From the NCBI RefSeq assembly GCF_024323335.1, contig NC_066579.1, positions 250,659,575-250,723,574 on the forward strand: a stretch of 64,000 nucleotides of DNA, read 5' to 3'. Shown piece by piece: positions 9,483 through 20,289 of this stretch. The position numbers and the translations under genes were made by a program. This stretch comes from Lathyrus oleraceus. Lineage: Eukaryota; Streptophyta; Magnoliopsida; Fabales; Fabaceae. Numbering within the stretch: position 1 is the first letter of the stretch; every line of letters begins with the position of its first letter. The notes below the pieces were generated by a model, which was not told the origin of the DNA, did not search any database, and saw only the letters and a program-made list of their open reading frames with translations.

Positions 9483-12146
9483 TTCCCTCCTTCTTGAAAA
9501 GAATTCGACCTCGAATTTAGACCATCATCACCTACATCAAAAGGAGATAAATCAGCCACATTAAAAGTAGTACTTACCCCATACTCATCTGGAAGTTCTA
9601 TTTTGTAGGCATTGCCATTGATCCTTGAAAGTACTTGAAATGGTCCATCTCCCCTAGGTTGAAGTTTGGACTTCCTTTGTGATGGGAATCTCTCTTTTCT
9701 CATATGTATCCAAACCCAATCCCCGGTTTCAAAAATAACTTTCTTTCGCCCTTTGTTTTCACTTTTTGCATAACTTTTATTTTTCTTTTCAATTTGCAAT
9801 TTTACTTGTTCATGCAATTTTCTCACAAATTCAGCCTTAGCTTTCCCATCTTTATGCTTCAAAATAGATGTGTTAGGCAATGGTAACAAATCAAGAGGTG
9901 TTAAAGGATTAAAACCATACACAATCTCGAAAGGTGAATGTTGTGTAGTGCTATGGACAGCCCTATTGTAAGCAAACTCTACATGAGGTAACCATTTCTC
10001 CCATATTTTTAAATTCTTTTTAAGAACAACCCTAAGAAGAGTAGAAAGAGTTCTATTTACTACTTCAGTTTGTCCATCTGTTTGGGGATGACAAGTAGTG
10101 GAAAATAATAACTTTGTACCCACCTTTCCCCCACAAAGTCCTCCAAAAATGGCTTAAGAACTTGGAGTCACGATCAGAGACAATACTCCTTGGTAATCCA
10201 TGTAGGCGCACCACTTCCTTAAAGAACAAATCAGCAACATGACACGCATCATCCACCTTTTTACATGGAATAAAATGTGCCATTTTTGAAAACCTGTCCA
10301 CAACTACAAAAATAGAATCTTTGCCATTCTTTGTTCTAGGCAACCCCAAAACAAAGTCCATGGAAATGTCAATCTAAGGAAATTCAGGTACAGGCAAAGG
10401 AGTATACAAACCATGAGGCATAACTTTTGATTTAGCCTTTTTACACACAATGCATCTTTCACAAAGCTTTTGGACATCAATTTTCATGTGAGGCCAATAA
10501 AAATGTTCTTTTAAGAATTCTAGAGTTTTAGAAACCCCAAAATGACCCATTAGTCCTCCCTCATGCGTCTCTTTTACAAGTAATTCTCTAATGGAACCTT
10601 TAGGCACACATAGTTTTTTTTCTTTAAATAAATAGCCATTGTGCCTAAAATACCCATTGAAGGCAGTATGCTCACAAGCTAAAAATTTTGAAGAAAATTC
10701 AAGGTCACTTTTATACAAATCTTTAATATGCTCAAGACCAAAAACTTTTGTTTCAAGAGTAGAAAGCAAGACATGTCTTCTTGAGAGTGCATCTGCCACA
10801 ACATTAGATTTACCTTTCTTATGCTTGATTACATAAGGAAATTGTTCAAGAAACTCAACCCACTTGGCATGCCTCTTATTCAACTTACCTTGTCCCTTCA
10901 AATGTTTCAAGGATTCTTGATCACTATGAATGACAAACTCTTTGGGCAGCAAGTAATGTTGCCAAGTTTATAGAGCTCTCACCAAGGAATACAATTCCTT
11001 ATCATATGTAGAATAATTAAGGGCAGCCCCTTTTAGCTTTTCACTAAAATAAGCAAGTGGATGACCTTCCTGCAACAAAACAGCTCCAATTCCCACATTA
11101 GATGCATCACATTCAATTTCAAAAGATTTAGAAAAATTAGACAATGCAAGAATTGGTGATTGGGTGAGCTTTTCCTTTAGGGCAGCAAAGGCTTGCTCTT
11201 GTTTTTCACCCCATTTAAAACCAACATCCTTTTTAACAATTTTATTGAGGGGTGTTGCCAAGGTACTAAAGTCCTTCACAAACCTCCTATAAAAACTAGC
11301 CAAACCATGAAAGCTTCTTACCTCACTTACATTTTTGGGAGGAGGCCACTCTCGAATGGCTTTCACCTTTTCCTCATCAACATGGACTCCTTTAGAGCTT
11401 ACAATGTAACCTAAGAAAATCACATGGTCGGTGCAAAACACACATTTTTCTAGGTTGGCATACAAATTTTCATATCTTAGCACTTGCAAAACAGCCCTTA
11501 AATGAATGCAATGATCATCTAAGTTCTTGCTATAAATCAAAATATCATCAAAATACACAACAACAAACTTACCCAAGAACTCCCTTAACACATGGTTCAT
11601 TAGTCTCATGAAAGTACTAGGTGCATTAGTTAATCCAAAAGGCATAACCATCCACTCATACAAACCAAATTTTGTTTTAAAAGCAGTTTTCCATTCATCC
11701 CCTTCCCTTATTCTAATTTGGTGATATCCATTTTTCAAATCAATTTTAGAAAATAAGCATGCACCAAACAATTCATCAAGCAAATCATCTAGTCTAGGAA
11801 TAGGATGCCTATATTTAATGGTAATATTGTTAATGGCCCTACAATCAGTGCACATCCTCAAACTACCATCCTTTTTAGGGACTAGAATAATAGGGACAGC
11901 ACAAGGACTTAAACTTTCTCTTACCCATCCTTTACTTATCAATTCAACAACTTGCCTTTGTATCTCTTGAGTTTGTTGTGGATTGCTTCTATATGCTGGC
12001 CTATTAGGCAAAGATGCTCCTGGATTGAGATCAATATGATGTTCAATTCCTCTTATAGGTGGTAAACCACTTGGCACCTCTTCCGGAAACAATTCTTTAA
12101 ATTCCTGCAAAATAGACTCAACACAATTTGGCAAAAAAAAATTCAT
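9281..12146 (-). pseudogene. CRM pol: reverse transcriptase, RNase H, integrase (broken)
   Basis: From 12146 down: RT with [12 protein letters not shown] (near 11560), Ty3-type RNase H ([19 protein letters not shown], near 11110), the integrase zinc region ([10 protein letters not shown] to [10 protein letters not shown], 10560-10440), the catalytic core (DFVLGLP near 10355, SDRDSKF near 10180, [12 protein letters not shown] near 10090) and a basic C-terminal domain (TFNVADLSPFDVGDD) that continues through a CR-like motif (MTRARARRVNDAL) inside the LTR. It copies element RNA and inserts it. Breaks: an extra base in an A-run at 12133-12141 separates it from gag-protease, TAA at 10968-10970, TAG at 10374-10376, and an extra base in a C-run at 10128-10132. 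No classical chromodomain is seen; the CR motif stands in for it. Confidence 0.85.
9483..9495 (-). other. Polypurine tract of the CRM element
   Basis: On the minus strand AAGAAGGAGGGAA abuts the 3' LTR, the expected primer for plus-strand DNA synthesis. Confidence 0.7.
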
Positions 12147-13881
12147 TATAAATAGTGGTTAGCAAAGGCACCTCCTTGCAAAAGAGCAAGTACAAAGGCT
12201 GGTGTGACACAATTGCTTTTTTCACATCTCTTTTTTTTGCAATTAAACTTTGTTTCTTTTCTCTTTTATCATTCTTTTTCTTTTCATTCTTTTCTTTTTC
12301 TTTTTCTTTTTCTTTTTCTTTTTCTTTTTCTTTTTCTTTTTCTTTTTCTTTTTCTTTTTCTTTTTTTTCTTGATCATATTTTTCTCTCATTTTTCTTTGA
12401 TCTTCTCTCACCTCACTAGGATTTAACGGTACAAGATTGATCTTTTGATCATGATACATAAAAGAGTACTTATTGGAGTACCCATCATGATTGGCTTTTC
12501 TATCAAATTGCCAAGGCCTACCTAATAACAAATGACTAGCTTCCATTGGTACTACATCACACAACACTACATCCTCATATTTTCCAATTTTAAAACAAAT
12601 CTCAACTTGTTTATTAACAAGCATTTCTACACTTTCATTAAGCCATTGGAGTTTGTAAGGCTTAGGGTGAGGTTTTGTTTCCAATTTTAGTTTAGAAACC
12701 AGACGCGTGCTTGCAACATTTGTACAACTTCCTCCATCAATTATTAAAGAATAAACCTTTCCTTGCACAAAGCATCTTGTATGAAAAAGGTTTTCTCTTT
12801 GACTTGTATCCTCCTCCTTTATTTGGCTTCCCAACATTCTTCTCACCATGAGTAAATCTCCACTGGGTATTTCTTCTTCAAACTCCTCATCATAATCACC
12901 ATCCTCCTCTTCAACAATTTCTTCATTTTCTTCCATAAGCATAGTTCTCTTTGTTGGAAATTGAGATGCAATATGTCCTTGGCCTTGACACTTGAAACAC
13001 TTAACACTTTTGTTAGTTGAAACACTTGAAGAAGAAGATGTAATAGTTTTACCTTTGTTTTCAACCGTGGCTTCCTTAGATGATGAAGCACCCTCCTTCT
13101 TTGTTTTGTCCTTCCAACTTTGAGAATTGAAAGTGGTGGAATTTCTCCTTGCTTGGCTCTTTCTTTTGAGTTGTTGTTCTACTTTGATAGCTTGGTGTAC
13201 CAATTCATCCATTTCAACATAGTGATGAAGTTCCACTATGTCACTAATATCATGATTTAGACCATGGAGAAATCTAGCCAGAGTTGCTTCATCGTCCTCC
13301 TCTACATTAGCTCTAATTTTGAGAACTTCCATCTCCTTGAAATATTCTTCAACACTTTTAGAACCTTGAGTGAGTCTTTGCAATTTGTTGTGCAATTCCC
13401 TATGATAATAGGAAGGGACAAACCTTCTCCTCATGATTCTTTTCATCTCTTCCCAAGTATCAATTGGTCGTTCTGCATACCTCCTTCTATCTTTGGTCAA
13501 TTGATCCCACCAAACTAAGGCATACTCCTTGAACTCAATAGAAGAAACCTCCACTTTTTCAAGATTAGAATAATTGTGACAATTAAAAATTTGTTCAAGT
13601 TTAGTCTCCCATTCTAGATATGCCTTCGGGTCACTCTTCCCAATAAAAGTTGGAACTTTAATTTTTATGCCCCTCAAATTATCTCCCCCTTGTCTCCTTC
13701 TACGTCTTCTTTCCTCCTCATCACCACTACCATCATTAGAATTTTGGGGCCTCCTTTCCAACTCATCAATTCTTTGTTGAAGTCGTTCACCTTGTTCTCT
13801 TAACAATATTTCAAAATTGTCACTCATGGCTGCGATCTGAACAGTTAAAGCTGCTGTTCTAGGTGAAGGTGGACTAGACAT
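12118..13881 (-). CDS. CRM gag-protease, 587 codons
   Basis: A long open frame starting [12 protein letters not shown] at 13881. Residues about 70-250 form the retrotransposon capsid region ([34 protein letters not shown]). A zinc knuckle at about 293-306 reads [14 protein letters not shown], where the final cysteine of the C-x2-C-x4-H-x4-C pattern is phenylalanine; this probably weakens RNA binding. The aspartic protease active site is at about residue 378 ([12 protein letters not shown]). A Lys-Glu repeat of about 30 residues near residue 510 comes from an A/G hexamer microsatellite. The frame ends at 12118 just after an A-run whose extra base shifts it out of the RT frame. The frameshift looks like decay, not programmed. 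Confidence 0.87.
   Translation of the reverse strand: MSSPPSPRTAALTVQIAAMSDNFEILLREQGERLQQRIDELERRPQNSNDGSGDEEERRRRRRQGGDNLRGIKIKVPTFIGKSDPKAYLEWETKLEQIFNCHNYSNLEKVEVSSIEFKEYALVWWDQLTKDRRRYAERPIDTWEEMKRIMRRRFVPSYYHRELHNKLQRLTQGSKSVEEYFKEMEVLKIRANVEEDDEATLARFLHGLNHDISDIVELHHYVEMDELVHQAIKVEQQLKRKSQARRNSTTFNSQSWKDKTKKEGASSSKEATVENKGKTITSSSSSVSTNKSVKCFKCQGQGHIASQFPTKRTMLMEENEEIVEEEDGDYDEEFEEEIPSGDLLMVRRMLGSQIKEEDTSQRENLFHTRCFVQGKVYSLIIDGGSCTNVASTRLVSKLKLETKPHPKPYKLQWLNESVEMLVNKQVEICFKIGKYEDVVLCDVVPMEASHLLLGRPWQFDRKANHDGYSNKYSFMYHDQKINLVPLNPSEVREDQRKMREKYDQEKKEKEKEKEKEKEKEKEKEKEKEKEKNEKKKNDKREKKQSLIAKKRDVKKAIVSHQPLYLLFCKEVPLLTTIYNEFFFAKLC
12292..12368. repeat. Hexanucleotide microsatellite (CTTTTT)n in coding sequence
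   Basis: About 12 units of CTTTTT on the plus strand, encoding alternating Lys-Glu on the minus strand between protease and RT. Confidence 0.9.
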
Positions 13882-14364
13882 AATTGTGAAATATTTGTGA
13901 AATTAGGAACAAGTGTTTAAAAATGGACCTCACCACTCTACTCACGTGTTTACACTCAATCACTCGTGTTTCACTCAATTTTTTTTTTGGCTTTTTTTTT
14001 TAATAATAAAAACACTCTGCCTTTTACCACTCAATTTGCTCTTTTAGTTTTTTAGAGAAACCAAAATGAATCAACACAAAGAAATCAATTTCAGATGATA
14101 ATCAACACACAAAAAACTTAAAAAAAACAGCAAACAAAAAAAAGACTCTAAAACAAAGGAAACTAGGAGAATTTTAAGAGTGTGGCAAGAAAAAAATATA
14201 GATTTTTTTTTAATCACAATCTTTAACAATCATATCCTTTTTTTTTTAACTTTTTTTTCTTATACCCCTTTTTTTCGAATTTTTTTTTATAATGATAAAT
14301 GGATAATAATGAAGAACAAGAATATAGACAATTTACCATATTTCGGCCCTTTTTTCTGGAATAT
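13882..14364 (-). other. CRM 5' untranslated leader
   Basis: Lies between the primer binding site and the gag start codon. It is rich in A and T homopolymers (many runs of 8-9) and has no ORF. A packaging signal would be expected here but none is recognisable by eye. Confidence 0.6.
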
Positions 14365-14377
14365 GCTCTGATTACCA
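14365..14377 (-). other. Primer binding site, initiator tRNA-Met type
   Basis: On the minus strand TGGTAATCAGAGC begins 2 bases after the 5' LTR. It matches the usual plant initiator-Met PBS (TGGTATCAGAGC) except for one inserted A, which may impair priming. Confidence 0.7.
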
Positions 14378-14379
14378 CT

Positions 14380-15211
14380 TGATATGCACTAACCTTTGAG
14401 ACTTATGCATTTCCTTCAAAATTCCTGAAACAACTTTGTTAACTTTTGGAATATTAATTCTTTTGTGACTCAGAGGAAGTAATCTGCCTTATAATTGAAA
14501 GAATGACAGAATTTGATACATGCATATAAAATAAACGAGATTGATATGAAATAAAGGAGAAATAAGAAATGGAATTAAGTAGAAGGGGCGCCACACTCTT
14601 TCTAATCCAAGAGAGAATGATAAGCCTATGGATGAGGATCACCACAAGAAAAGGATTTCTTGATAAGATCAATTTTGGTCCAATCCAGAACCTAAGAGCA
14701 AATACTCTCACTTACACAATGTGTAAACTTGCCAAAATTCATTGATGCAAAAAGAAGATACATGCCTCCTTTATATAGGAATGGCTTAAGATGATGAAAT
14801 AAGTAAAAATTAACTCCTAAGAAAACAAAAGGATTCAGCCACTAATTATCATGATAGTGGGTTGAGTTATTACAAAGAAAGTGCAAAATAAAGAAGAGAT
14901 AGTGGGGTTCTTGAAAGGGCAGAATAATGGCAATTCTTTATTTACCACTTCTCTTGCAATTTTCGTCCATTATAGTGTGGTCATTGGTATTTCCTTTATT
15001 TTTATTTATTTATGCATTATTGGGCCTTTTATCACATGCTTGGATGATAAGAATAAACTTGGGCTCTTTTTCTTCAATCTGGCCCATGCATTCTATTGAC
15101 TTGATCATGAAGTGAACTAAAACATCATTGACTCTTCTTGCACGTGCCCTTGTCATAGGACCTCCTAAGCTTTGCATTGTATCATTTATGTCTTGTATTA
15201 CGTCCTCATCA
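14380..15211 (-). repeat. 5' LTR of the CRM element
   Basis: 832 bp, same ends as the 3' LTR. Compared by eye over the full length I find seven substitutions and no indels. Followed by ATAGG at 15212. Confidence 0.9.
14769..14779 (-). promoter_or_regulatory. TATA box in the CRM 5' LTR
   Basis: The minus strand reads CCTATATAAAG here, about 440 bp into the LTR, with an A/G-rich leader after it. It is the likely transcription start region of the element. Confidence 0.5.
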
Positions 15212-15683
15212 ATAGGTATGAGCGAGATTCAACGTATCGTCAAGCACTATAATAAAAAATCCAAAAAATCCTTAGTCTTGTCCAGAACTATGTAGCTTTG
15301 AATTCATCATCGCACCTGAGGATACGTAGGAGCAAGACTCGCAATCTTGTCAAGCACCCTAATAAAAAAACTTTTTTAGTCCTTTTTCTTTTGAGATATT
15401 TTTCTAAATAACTATAAGAAAACAAATAAACGAAATCTAACACTCTTATTCGCAAAACTAACTAAATGGTTTCCGTTGAGTACAACAAATGTGAGGGGTG
15501 TTAATACCTTCCCCTTGCATAACCGACTCCCGAATCCGAATTTGGTTGCGGCGATCATTTTATTTTTTATTTTTGGGGTTTTATAAATATTTTCCATTTC
15601 CTTTTGGAATAAGTAAACATCTACGGTGACTCTATTATTATTTTGAGCGTTCGTTACGCTCATGTATTTTTCGAGTCGAGACA
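15212..15683 (+). repeat. Ogre-like LTR, right part and 3' end
   Basis: Continues 8358-8650. It has a second copy of the 'gctttgaattc ... gaggatacgtagga' module (15294-15335), then at 15493-15538 a block (ggggtgttaatacc..., ...accgactcccgaatcc) that recurs reversed in the LTRs of elements A and B. It ends ...gagtcgagaca at 15683. The following sequence is a LINE, not a PBS, so this is a solo or truncated LTR. Confidence 0.6.
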
Positions 15684-17040
15684 ACAATCAATAAAAATTT
15701 GCAAGAAAGACAACCTTTTAGAGTTACCATTAATAGGAAGACCAATATAAGAAAATAGAACACATTCGATCTTACATAAGGGGACATTATAAGCTTATTT
15801 CAACCAAAACGTATAAATTTTCACCCCCATTAATAAACTTTTATGGTAACTCACCCTCAAACCCAACATTAATTTAAATAATGAAAAAAATAGACTTGAT
15901 AGCTCTAATGTTGTCCCAACTTTTCTCACCCATAATCAAAGTATTGTTATAAAATTGAAGGCAAGACACCTCACAACTATGGTTCCTGCCTGCCTAGTAT
16001 CTATAAAGTAGCTTAACACTATCCGAAGCAGAGAAAAAAAAGAATGCAAACATTTATCAATGATTAAAAAGAGAAAAGGAGACAAAAGGTTCCCCTAAAG
16101 TAAGTCACTCTCTAAGAAAAACGCATTAGTTGGGCACCGATTAACCAACACATAAGCAAAAGTTGAACACATATAAGCCATGATCCACTTCCTCCACCAA
16201 CTAGGAAAATTCATACAAGCTAAAAGAGAGTCATGGTAGTCGTATTGCACATAGTAAAAAACATTTCCAAATTATCTTTAAACACGAGTAACTTTTACTC
16301 GTTCCCTTTAGGGAATCTCATTAGCAATGCGAATAACATCCAAAATTTTCCTCCTTTAACAAATGTCGGTCGACTCTCCAAAGTCACATTTCCAATCACT
16401 TTTTTTAGTCTATTATCCAGAATCTTAACTAGCACCTTATAAATACAATCCACCAACCTTTGAGGAGCATGAACTTTTGGAATCAAAGTAATAAAAGTGT
16501 AGTTTAAACCTTTGACTAACTTGTCATGAAAATGAAACTCACACACAAGTATCATAAGGCCCTCCTTAAGATCCACCTAAACTCCTTGATAAAACCTAAA
16601 TTAACACCATTGGTCCCCAAAATTTTAAAAGTATCATAATCCCAAACTACATGACAAACTTCACACTCCTTAAAAGGAGCCTACATCGAAATCATCTAGG
16701 GTATTAAAGTTAAAGTTTGGTATATCTGCACGAGCAAACTTGAAATGATTGAAAAAAAAGGTTTAAAGCAACTTCCTGTCACCAACAAATCCACCCACTT
16801 GCATATCGTTAACATCAAGGAACACAATTATATTCATTCTTCTCCTATTATTTATCATCCATAATTTTTTTAATTAACATCTCCTTCCTTGAGCCATAAA
16901 TATCTCGCATTCAGTTACAAAATGCTGAATTTAACTTTCTAAAGAGGAAAAAAATATTCAAATGCAAAGTCTCTACTCCACGTCAAAATCTTCCACAAAA
17001 AAAAGAATTTTTACCCTTCAAATCTAAATCTTGCAGTCGA
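15684..17040 (-). pseudogene. L1-type LINE reverse transcriptase, heavily decayed
   Basis: Read on the minus strand, fragments in several frames match the non-LTR RT order: NYTFITLIPKVHAPQRL and a region ending LDNRLKKVIGNV (16500-16390), then FPSWWRKWI...LVNRCPTNAFFLESD (about 16210-16090), LLSPFLFL (about 16075), and the later IGLPINGNSKRLSF (about 15750-15710). At least six stops and several frameshifts interrupt it. The catalytic FADD box is not recognisable. No poly-A tail or target duplication was found, because the 3' side is cut by the LTR at 15683. Confidence 0.75.
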
Positions 17041-18590
17041 TCTTTAGAAACTTGAATTTGTTAGTTGATGTTTTGTGGATCTATGTGCTTGCAGGTATAA
17101 TAAATAAGTGATCCAAAATGGTGAATCTTATGGATAGTAAAGACGAAAGTCAACTAGTTGTTGCTTATATTTGATGATGATAACACTTGAAGTCAAGCAA
17201 CCAATGAAGATAGATCAAGCGATCAAAGATGCATAGAATGACTGATCAAGCTATCCACCCAAATCAAGATTGACATCTATTTTAAGTCCATACTATAGTT
17301 CAAATACTTTCAAGTGAAGACTTAGATTTCAAGGATCATCAGTGGCTTAACCTTTCAAACTCTCAAATAACGGTAATCAACATAGAGATATATTAAGCCT
17401 AATCAAATAAGACTAAAGTTTCTTGTGTGATTCTAAAGTAAAAGATGATGATGCAAATATTATAAGCTTCAAAGTTGTGAAAGAAAGTAAATGTGAAAGC
17501 TCACATATCTGTGTCCGTCTGAATGATCAGTGTCTTGTAAAGGCACAAAGGTATTTCTAGAATTTTTATGGATAAATCTAATAGACACTAAAAAATGTTG
17601 AAGAGTCTTTCAATTTTAAATTAAATCACCAAAAAAAGTTTTTGAGGACTATCTAGTTAATTGGGAGAGTGTCTAATTGATTGGGGGACTTTTTCTAAGT
17701 GTCTAATCGATTATATATTTTATCTAATAGATTGAATGATGATTGGTTGAGTCTATAATTGATTGGGATAATCTCTTAATGATTGGTAACAACTTTATAT
17801 TAAAACCTTCCATTTATGGCCTTAACAATCAATTATTAGGTTGCCTAATCAATTAGCCTAATCGATTAGGACATTGTATAGATCCCTGGATTGTTTCCAA
17901 ATTTATACCATGCCTTGGCCTATAAACAGAGAGTTTCTATATCACTTTTAAATATCCAAAAAACGTGAAAAACCTCACTTATCGTTTCTTTCACCACCTC
18001 TCTAAATCTCTCATATTTTCTCACATATTTAGTCATAGTGTTTGAGAGTGTTCTTGAGTCAAAGTGAAAATATTTGTTTTGGGTAAGGGTAAAGTTATAA
18101 ATTTACCAAGAGTGTATTTTCTCTTGTGTAAATAATCATTCCATAGGAATTTGATATTTTGGTTCCGAGCTAAACTAGTTAAAATCTCTTATTTGTATTG
18201 GTTGATTGTCTTAGGAAGTATCCATTTGGTTCATGAGCTTGACCATTGGAAAAAGCTCTATTTTTATCGTGAAGATTAGCCATTAAAAATATCCATAATG
18301 GCTCTTGTTCTTATCCGAATTAAAAGCTTTATTGATTCTAGATAAGCCTGATTAAAATCTCACTTAGCTTCTAAGTTCAACCTGGTGTAAGTCAGTAGGT
18401 TTGAGATCATCCTGATAAACATCTTGATTCGATTCATGGTCATCCTGTGCAAAACCCAGTAAATAAGAGTGGAATCACTAGTGTTAATGCGATACAAAAT
18501 TGTCGGTGGGGAAAATTTTCAAAATCCCACCAAAGGAAAGAAAAGAGGTATGAAACAATCAGAATCCTCTTAACAAGAAGCTCATATAAG
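17041..18590. other. AT-rich region without a recognised gene; possible LTR
   Basis: About 1.5 kb with no ORF above 60 codons that looks real. At 17640-17870 there is a cluster of near-palindromes of the type CTAATCGATTAG / CTAATTGATTGG. A TATAAA at 17931 with a downstream A/T leader suggests an LTR promoter on the plus strand. 18440-18590 leads into the copia RT fragment, but the frame is lost. I found no second LTR copy to prove the assignment. Confidence 0.35.
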
Positions 18591-18591
18591 T

Positions 18592-19366
18592 CTAGAAGAG
18601 TAAGATTATGATATCCTCGAAGCACTCTCGATTGAAAACCTTCTCAAGGACATCATTAAGAATCTTCTTAGCAGCGCCTAATTCTTTCATGTTAAACTCC
18701 TTTTCCAATATGATTTTCAGTTGATTTACACCATGTAACTGATTAGTAGCAACTAACATATCATCAACATACAATCATAAAAAAAATAAAAGAGTCATCA
18801 TAAAGGCTTTTAAAATAAATACAACAATCATACTTACACATTATGTAGCCAATCTTAAGCATGTATGAATCAAAGCGTTTGTACCATTTCCTTGGAGACT
18901 ACTTTAAGCTATAAAAAGACTTCTTCAGTTTATAAACTAGTCTGTCATGTCCACTGACACTCAACCCCTTTGCTCCATGCAAATTTGCTCATCTAGATTA
19001 TCGTGAAGAAATATTATCTTTACATCCATCTGCTCTAAATTCTTGTTTCGAATGGCTAACAAGGCTAATACTACCCTGATAGAAGTATGTATGACGGCCG
19101 GAAAAAAATCTTATCATAATCGATCCCATTATGTTGTGAGTACCCCTTTTCTACAAGACGAGACTTGAACTTTTCCCTTTTTTTCTTTTTATTACTGCTA
19201 GTTTTCTCTTAAACATTCACTTATAACTGATGACCCTTTTCTCTTAGGAAGCTGAACAAGCTCCCATGTTTGATTTTTCTTTAAGAACTCTATCTCATCC
19301 ACCATTGCACCCATCCACTTATCTTTCTAATGGCTAGTTATAGCCTCTAAAAAAGTAGAAGGGTCT
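18592..19366 (-). pseudogene. Ty1/copia reverse transcriptase fragment (downstream half of split pol)
   Basis: Minus-strand RT of Ty1/copia type. 19330-19230 encodes the first conserved block (WMGAMVDEIEFLKKNQTWEL), 19000-18880 the KKSFYSLK...WYKRFD block, and 18774 the YVDD catalytic box (MYVDDMLVATN) followed by KELGAAKKIL. Several stops and frameshifts are present. The copy is cut at 19366 by element C. After removing C and one GGTCT the reading frame continues into 33580-33357 without loss, which proves both belong to one element. Confidence 0.85.
19362..19366. repeat. Target site duplication of element C, left
   Basis: GGTCT, repeated identically at 33352-33356 immediately after the right LTR. 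Confidence 0.9.
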
Positions 19367-19380
19367 TGTATACGTGCGTT

Positions 19381-19600
19381 TTCGACGCCATGAGATTTGG
19401 TGTAAGAAGTGATGTTTTCGACAAATGATGACATGGGTTGAAACGATTTGATTAGTATGGTTCGACACTTCGACAAGAGGGAGGTTTCGTCATTTCGACA
19501 AAGAGGTTTACACCTAGGAAAAGCACTTTCGACAAGACACGAAAGGCAGTGCAGTGCGTTGGTAATTCGACAAAATCCTGAAGGAAGACGTCACTTCGAC
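19381..19600 (+). promoter_or_regulatory. TTCGAC cluster in U3 of element C
   Basis: Eight copies of TTCGAC, all in the same orientation, in 220 bp upstream of the TATA box. About 0.05 would be expected by chance at even base composition. They resemble, but are not, W-boxes (TTGAC). A transcription-factor site is inferred. Confidence 0.5.
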
Positions 19601-19730
19601 TTAAAAGTAAATTTGAATTTAAAAGGTTGTGACGTTTGGCAGAAGACGCGTGGAAGCATCTGGCGAAAGGAGGAGAGCCATGTGTCATAGTTTTAGGATT
19701 TAGTCGTTAATGACAGTTATGTTATTTGTG

Positions 19731-19738
19731 TATATATA
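19731..19738 (+). promoter_or_regulatory. TATA box in 5' LTR of element C
   Basis: TATATATA at 19731, 365 bp into the LTR, with the transcription start expected near 19765. Confidence 0.55.
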
Positions 19739-20213
19739 GGGTAGTTATTATCTAACAAAGTGTGTGAAGAATTACTATATACAAAATTCCTGAAAACACT
19801 CAAAGTACCCGTGTGAGAGAAAAGAGTCATATTTGGAAAATGTATGTGTAAACAAACACCAATTCTTTCAAAATTTATTTTATAAAGTTCAAAGTTCTTT
19901 ACTAAATCCTTTTATGTTTTCCAGTCATTTATCTTTCTGCATTTTCTACTTTTCGACACTTTACATTTCATCAGTTAATTTCTGCCATTTACTTTATCTT
20001 GTTAAATTTACATCTACGTAGCATTGTAATCAACACATTTCGACGTAAAACGCTTAGAGAAACAGGAATGAAATATTCAAAAGCGATTTTAGACATCTTC
20101 AAGACCATCTAGATTTGCACATGTCCTAGGATTTGTGTGGTTGATCCTGCAAGTAACCCAATTCTACACGTTTTGGTAAACCAGAGGTTGTTCGCCAAAT
20201 TTCACAGCGAACA

Positions 20214-20234
20214 AATTGGCACGCCCAGTGGGAC
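20214..20234 (+). other. Candidate primer binding site of element C
   Basis: Directly after the LTR, TGGCACGCCCAGTGGGAC starts with TGG, as expected for the complement of a tRNA CCA end. I cannot name the tRNA with confidence. Confidence 0.55.
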
Positions 20235-20289
20235 AGTGCAGAAATCTAGAAATTTAGATAATCACTAATCAAAATTTGTTCTTCATTGT

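Larger units (their letters stand above)
8651..15211 (-). mobile_element. Full-length CRM-type Ty3/gypsy chromovirus
   Basis: It is bounded by 832-bp LTRs that read TGATGAGGACG...GTGCATATCA in element orientation and by the 5-bp duplication ATAGG (8646-8650 and 15212-15216). Order on the minus strand is 5' LTR, PBS, gag-protease, RT, RNase H, integrase, polypurine tract, 3' LTR. Gag wording ([19 protein letters not shown]) and an integrase C-terminus that runs into the 3' LTR match the CRM clade, whose members often sit at centromeres. The two LTRs differ at 7 of 832 sites, giving roughly 0.3 My at the commonly used 1.3e-8 per site per year. Coding defects (two nonsense codons, two homopolymer frameshifts, a lost zinc-knuckle cysteine) make it non-autonomous. 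Confidence 0.88.
19367..20213 (+). repeat. 5' LTR of element C
   Basis: 847 bp, TG...CA. The hexamer TTCGAC occurs ten times: at 19381, 19417, 19461, 19469, 19494, 19528, 19566, 19595, 19952 and 20039. TATA box at 19731. Differs from the 3' LTR only at the TTCGAC near 19494 (TTCAAC in the 3' copy). Confidence 0.92.

Noticed and set aside
12155..12419. Plus-strand ORFs rich in Phe and Ser
   Set aside because: Shadow of the CTTTTT microsatellite that encodes Lys-Glu on the real, minus strand.
19448..19690. 80-codon ORF inside both LTRs of element C
   Set aside because: It lies in U3 upstream of the TATA box, matches no family I know and has an equally long ORF on the other strand.
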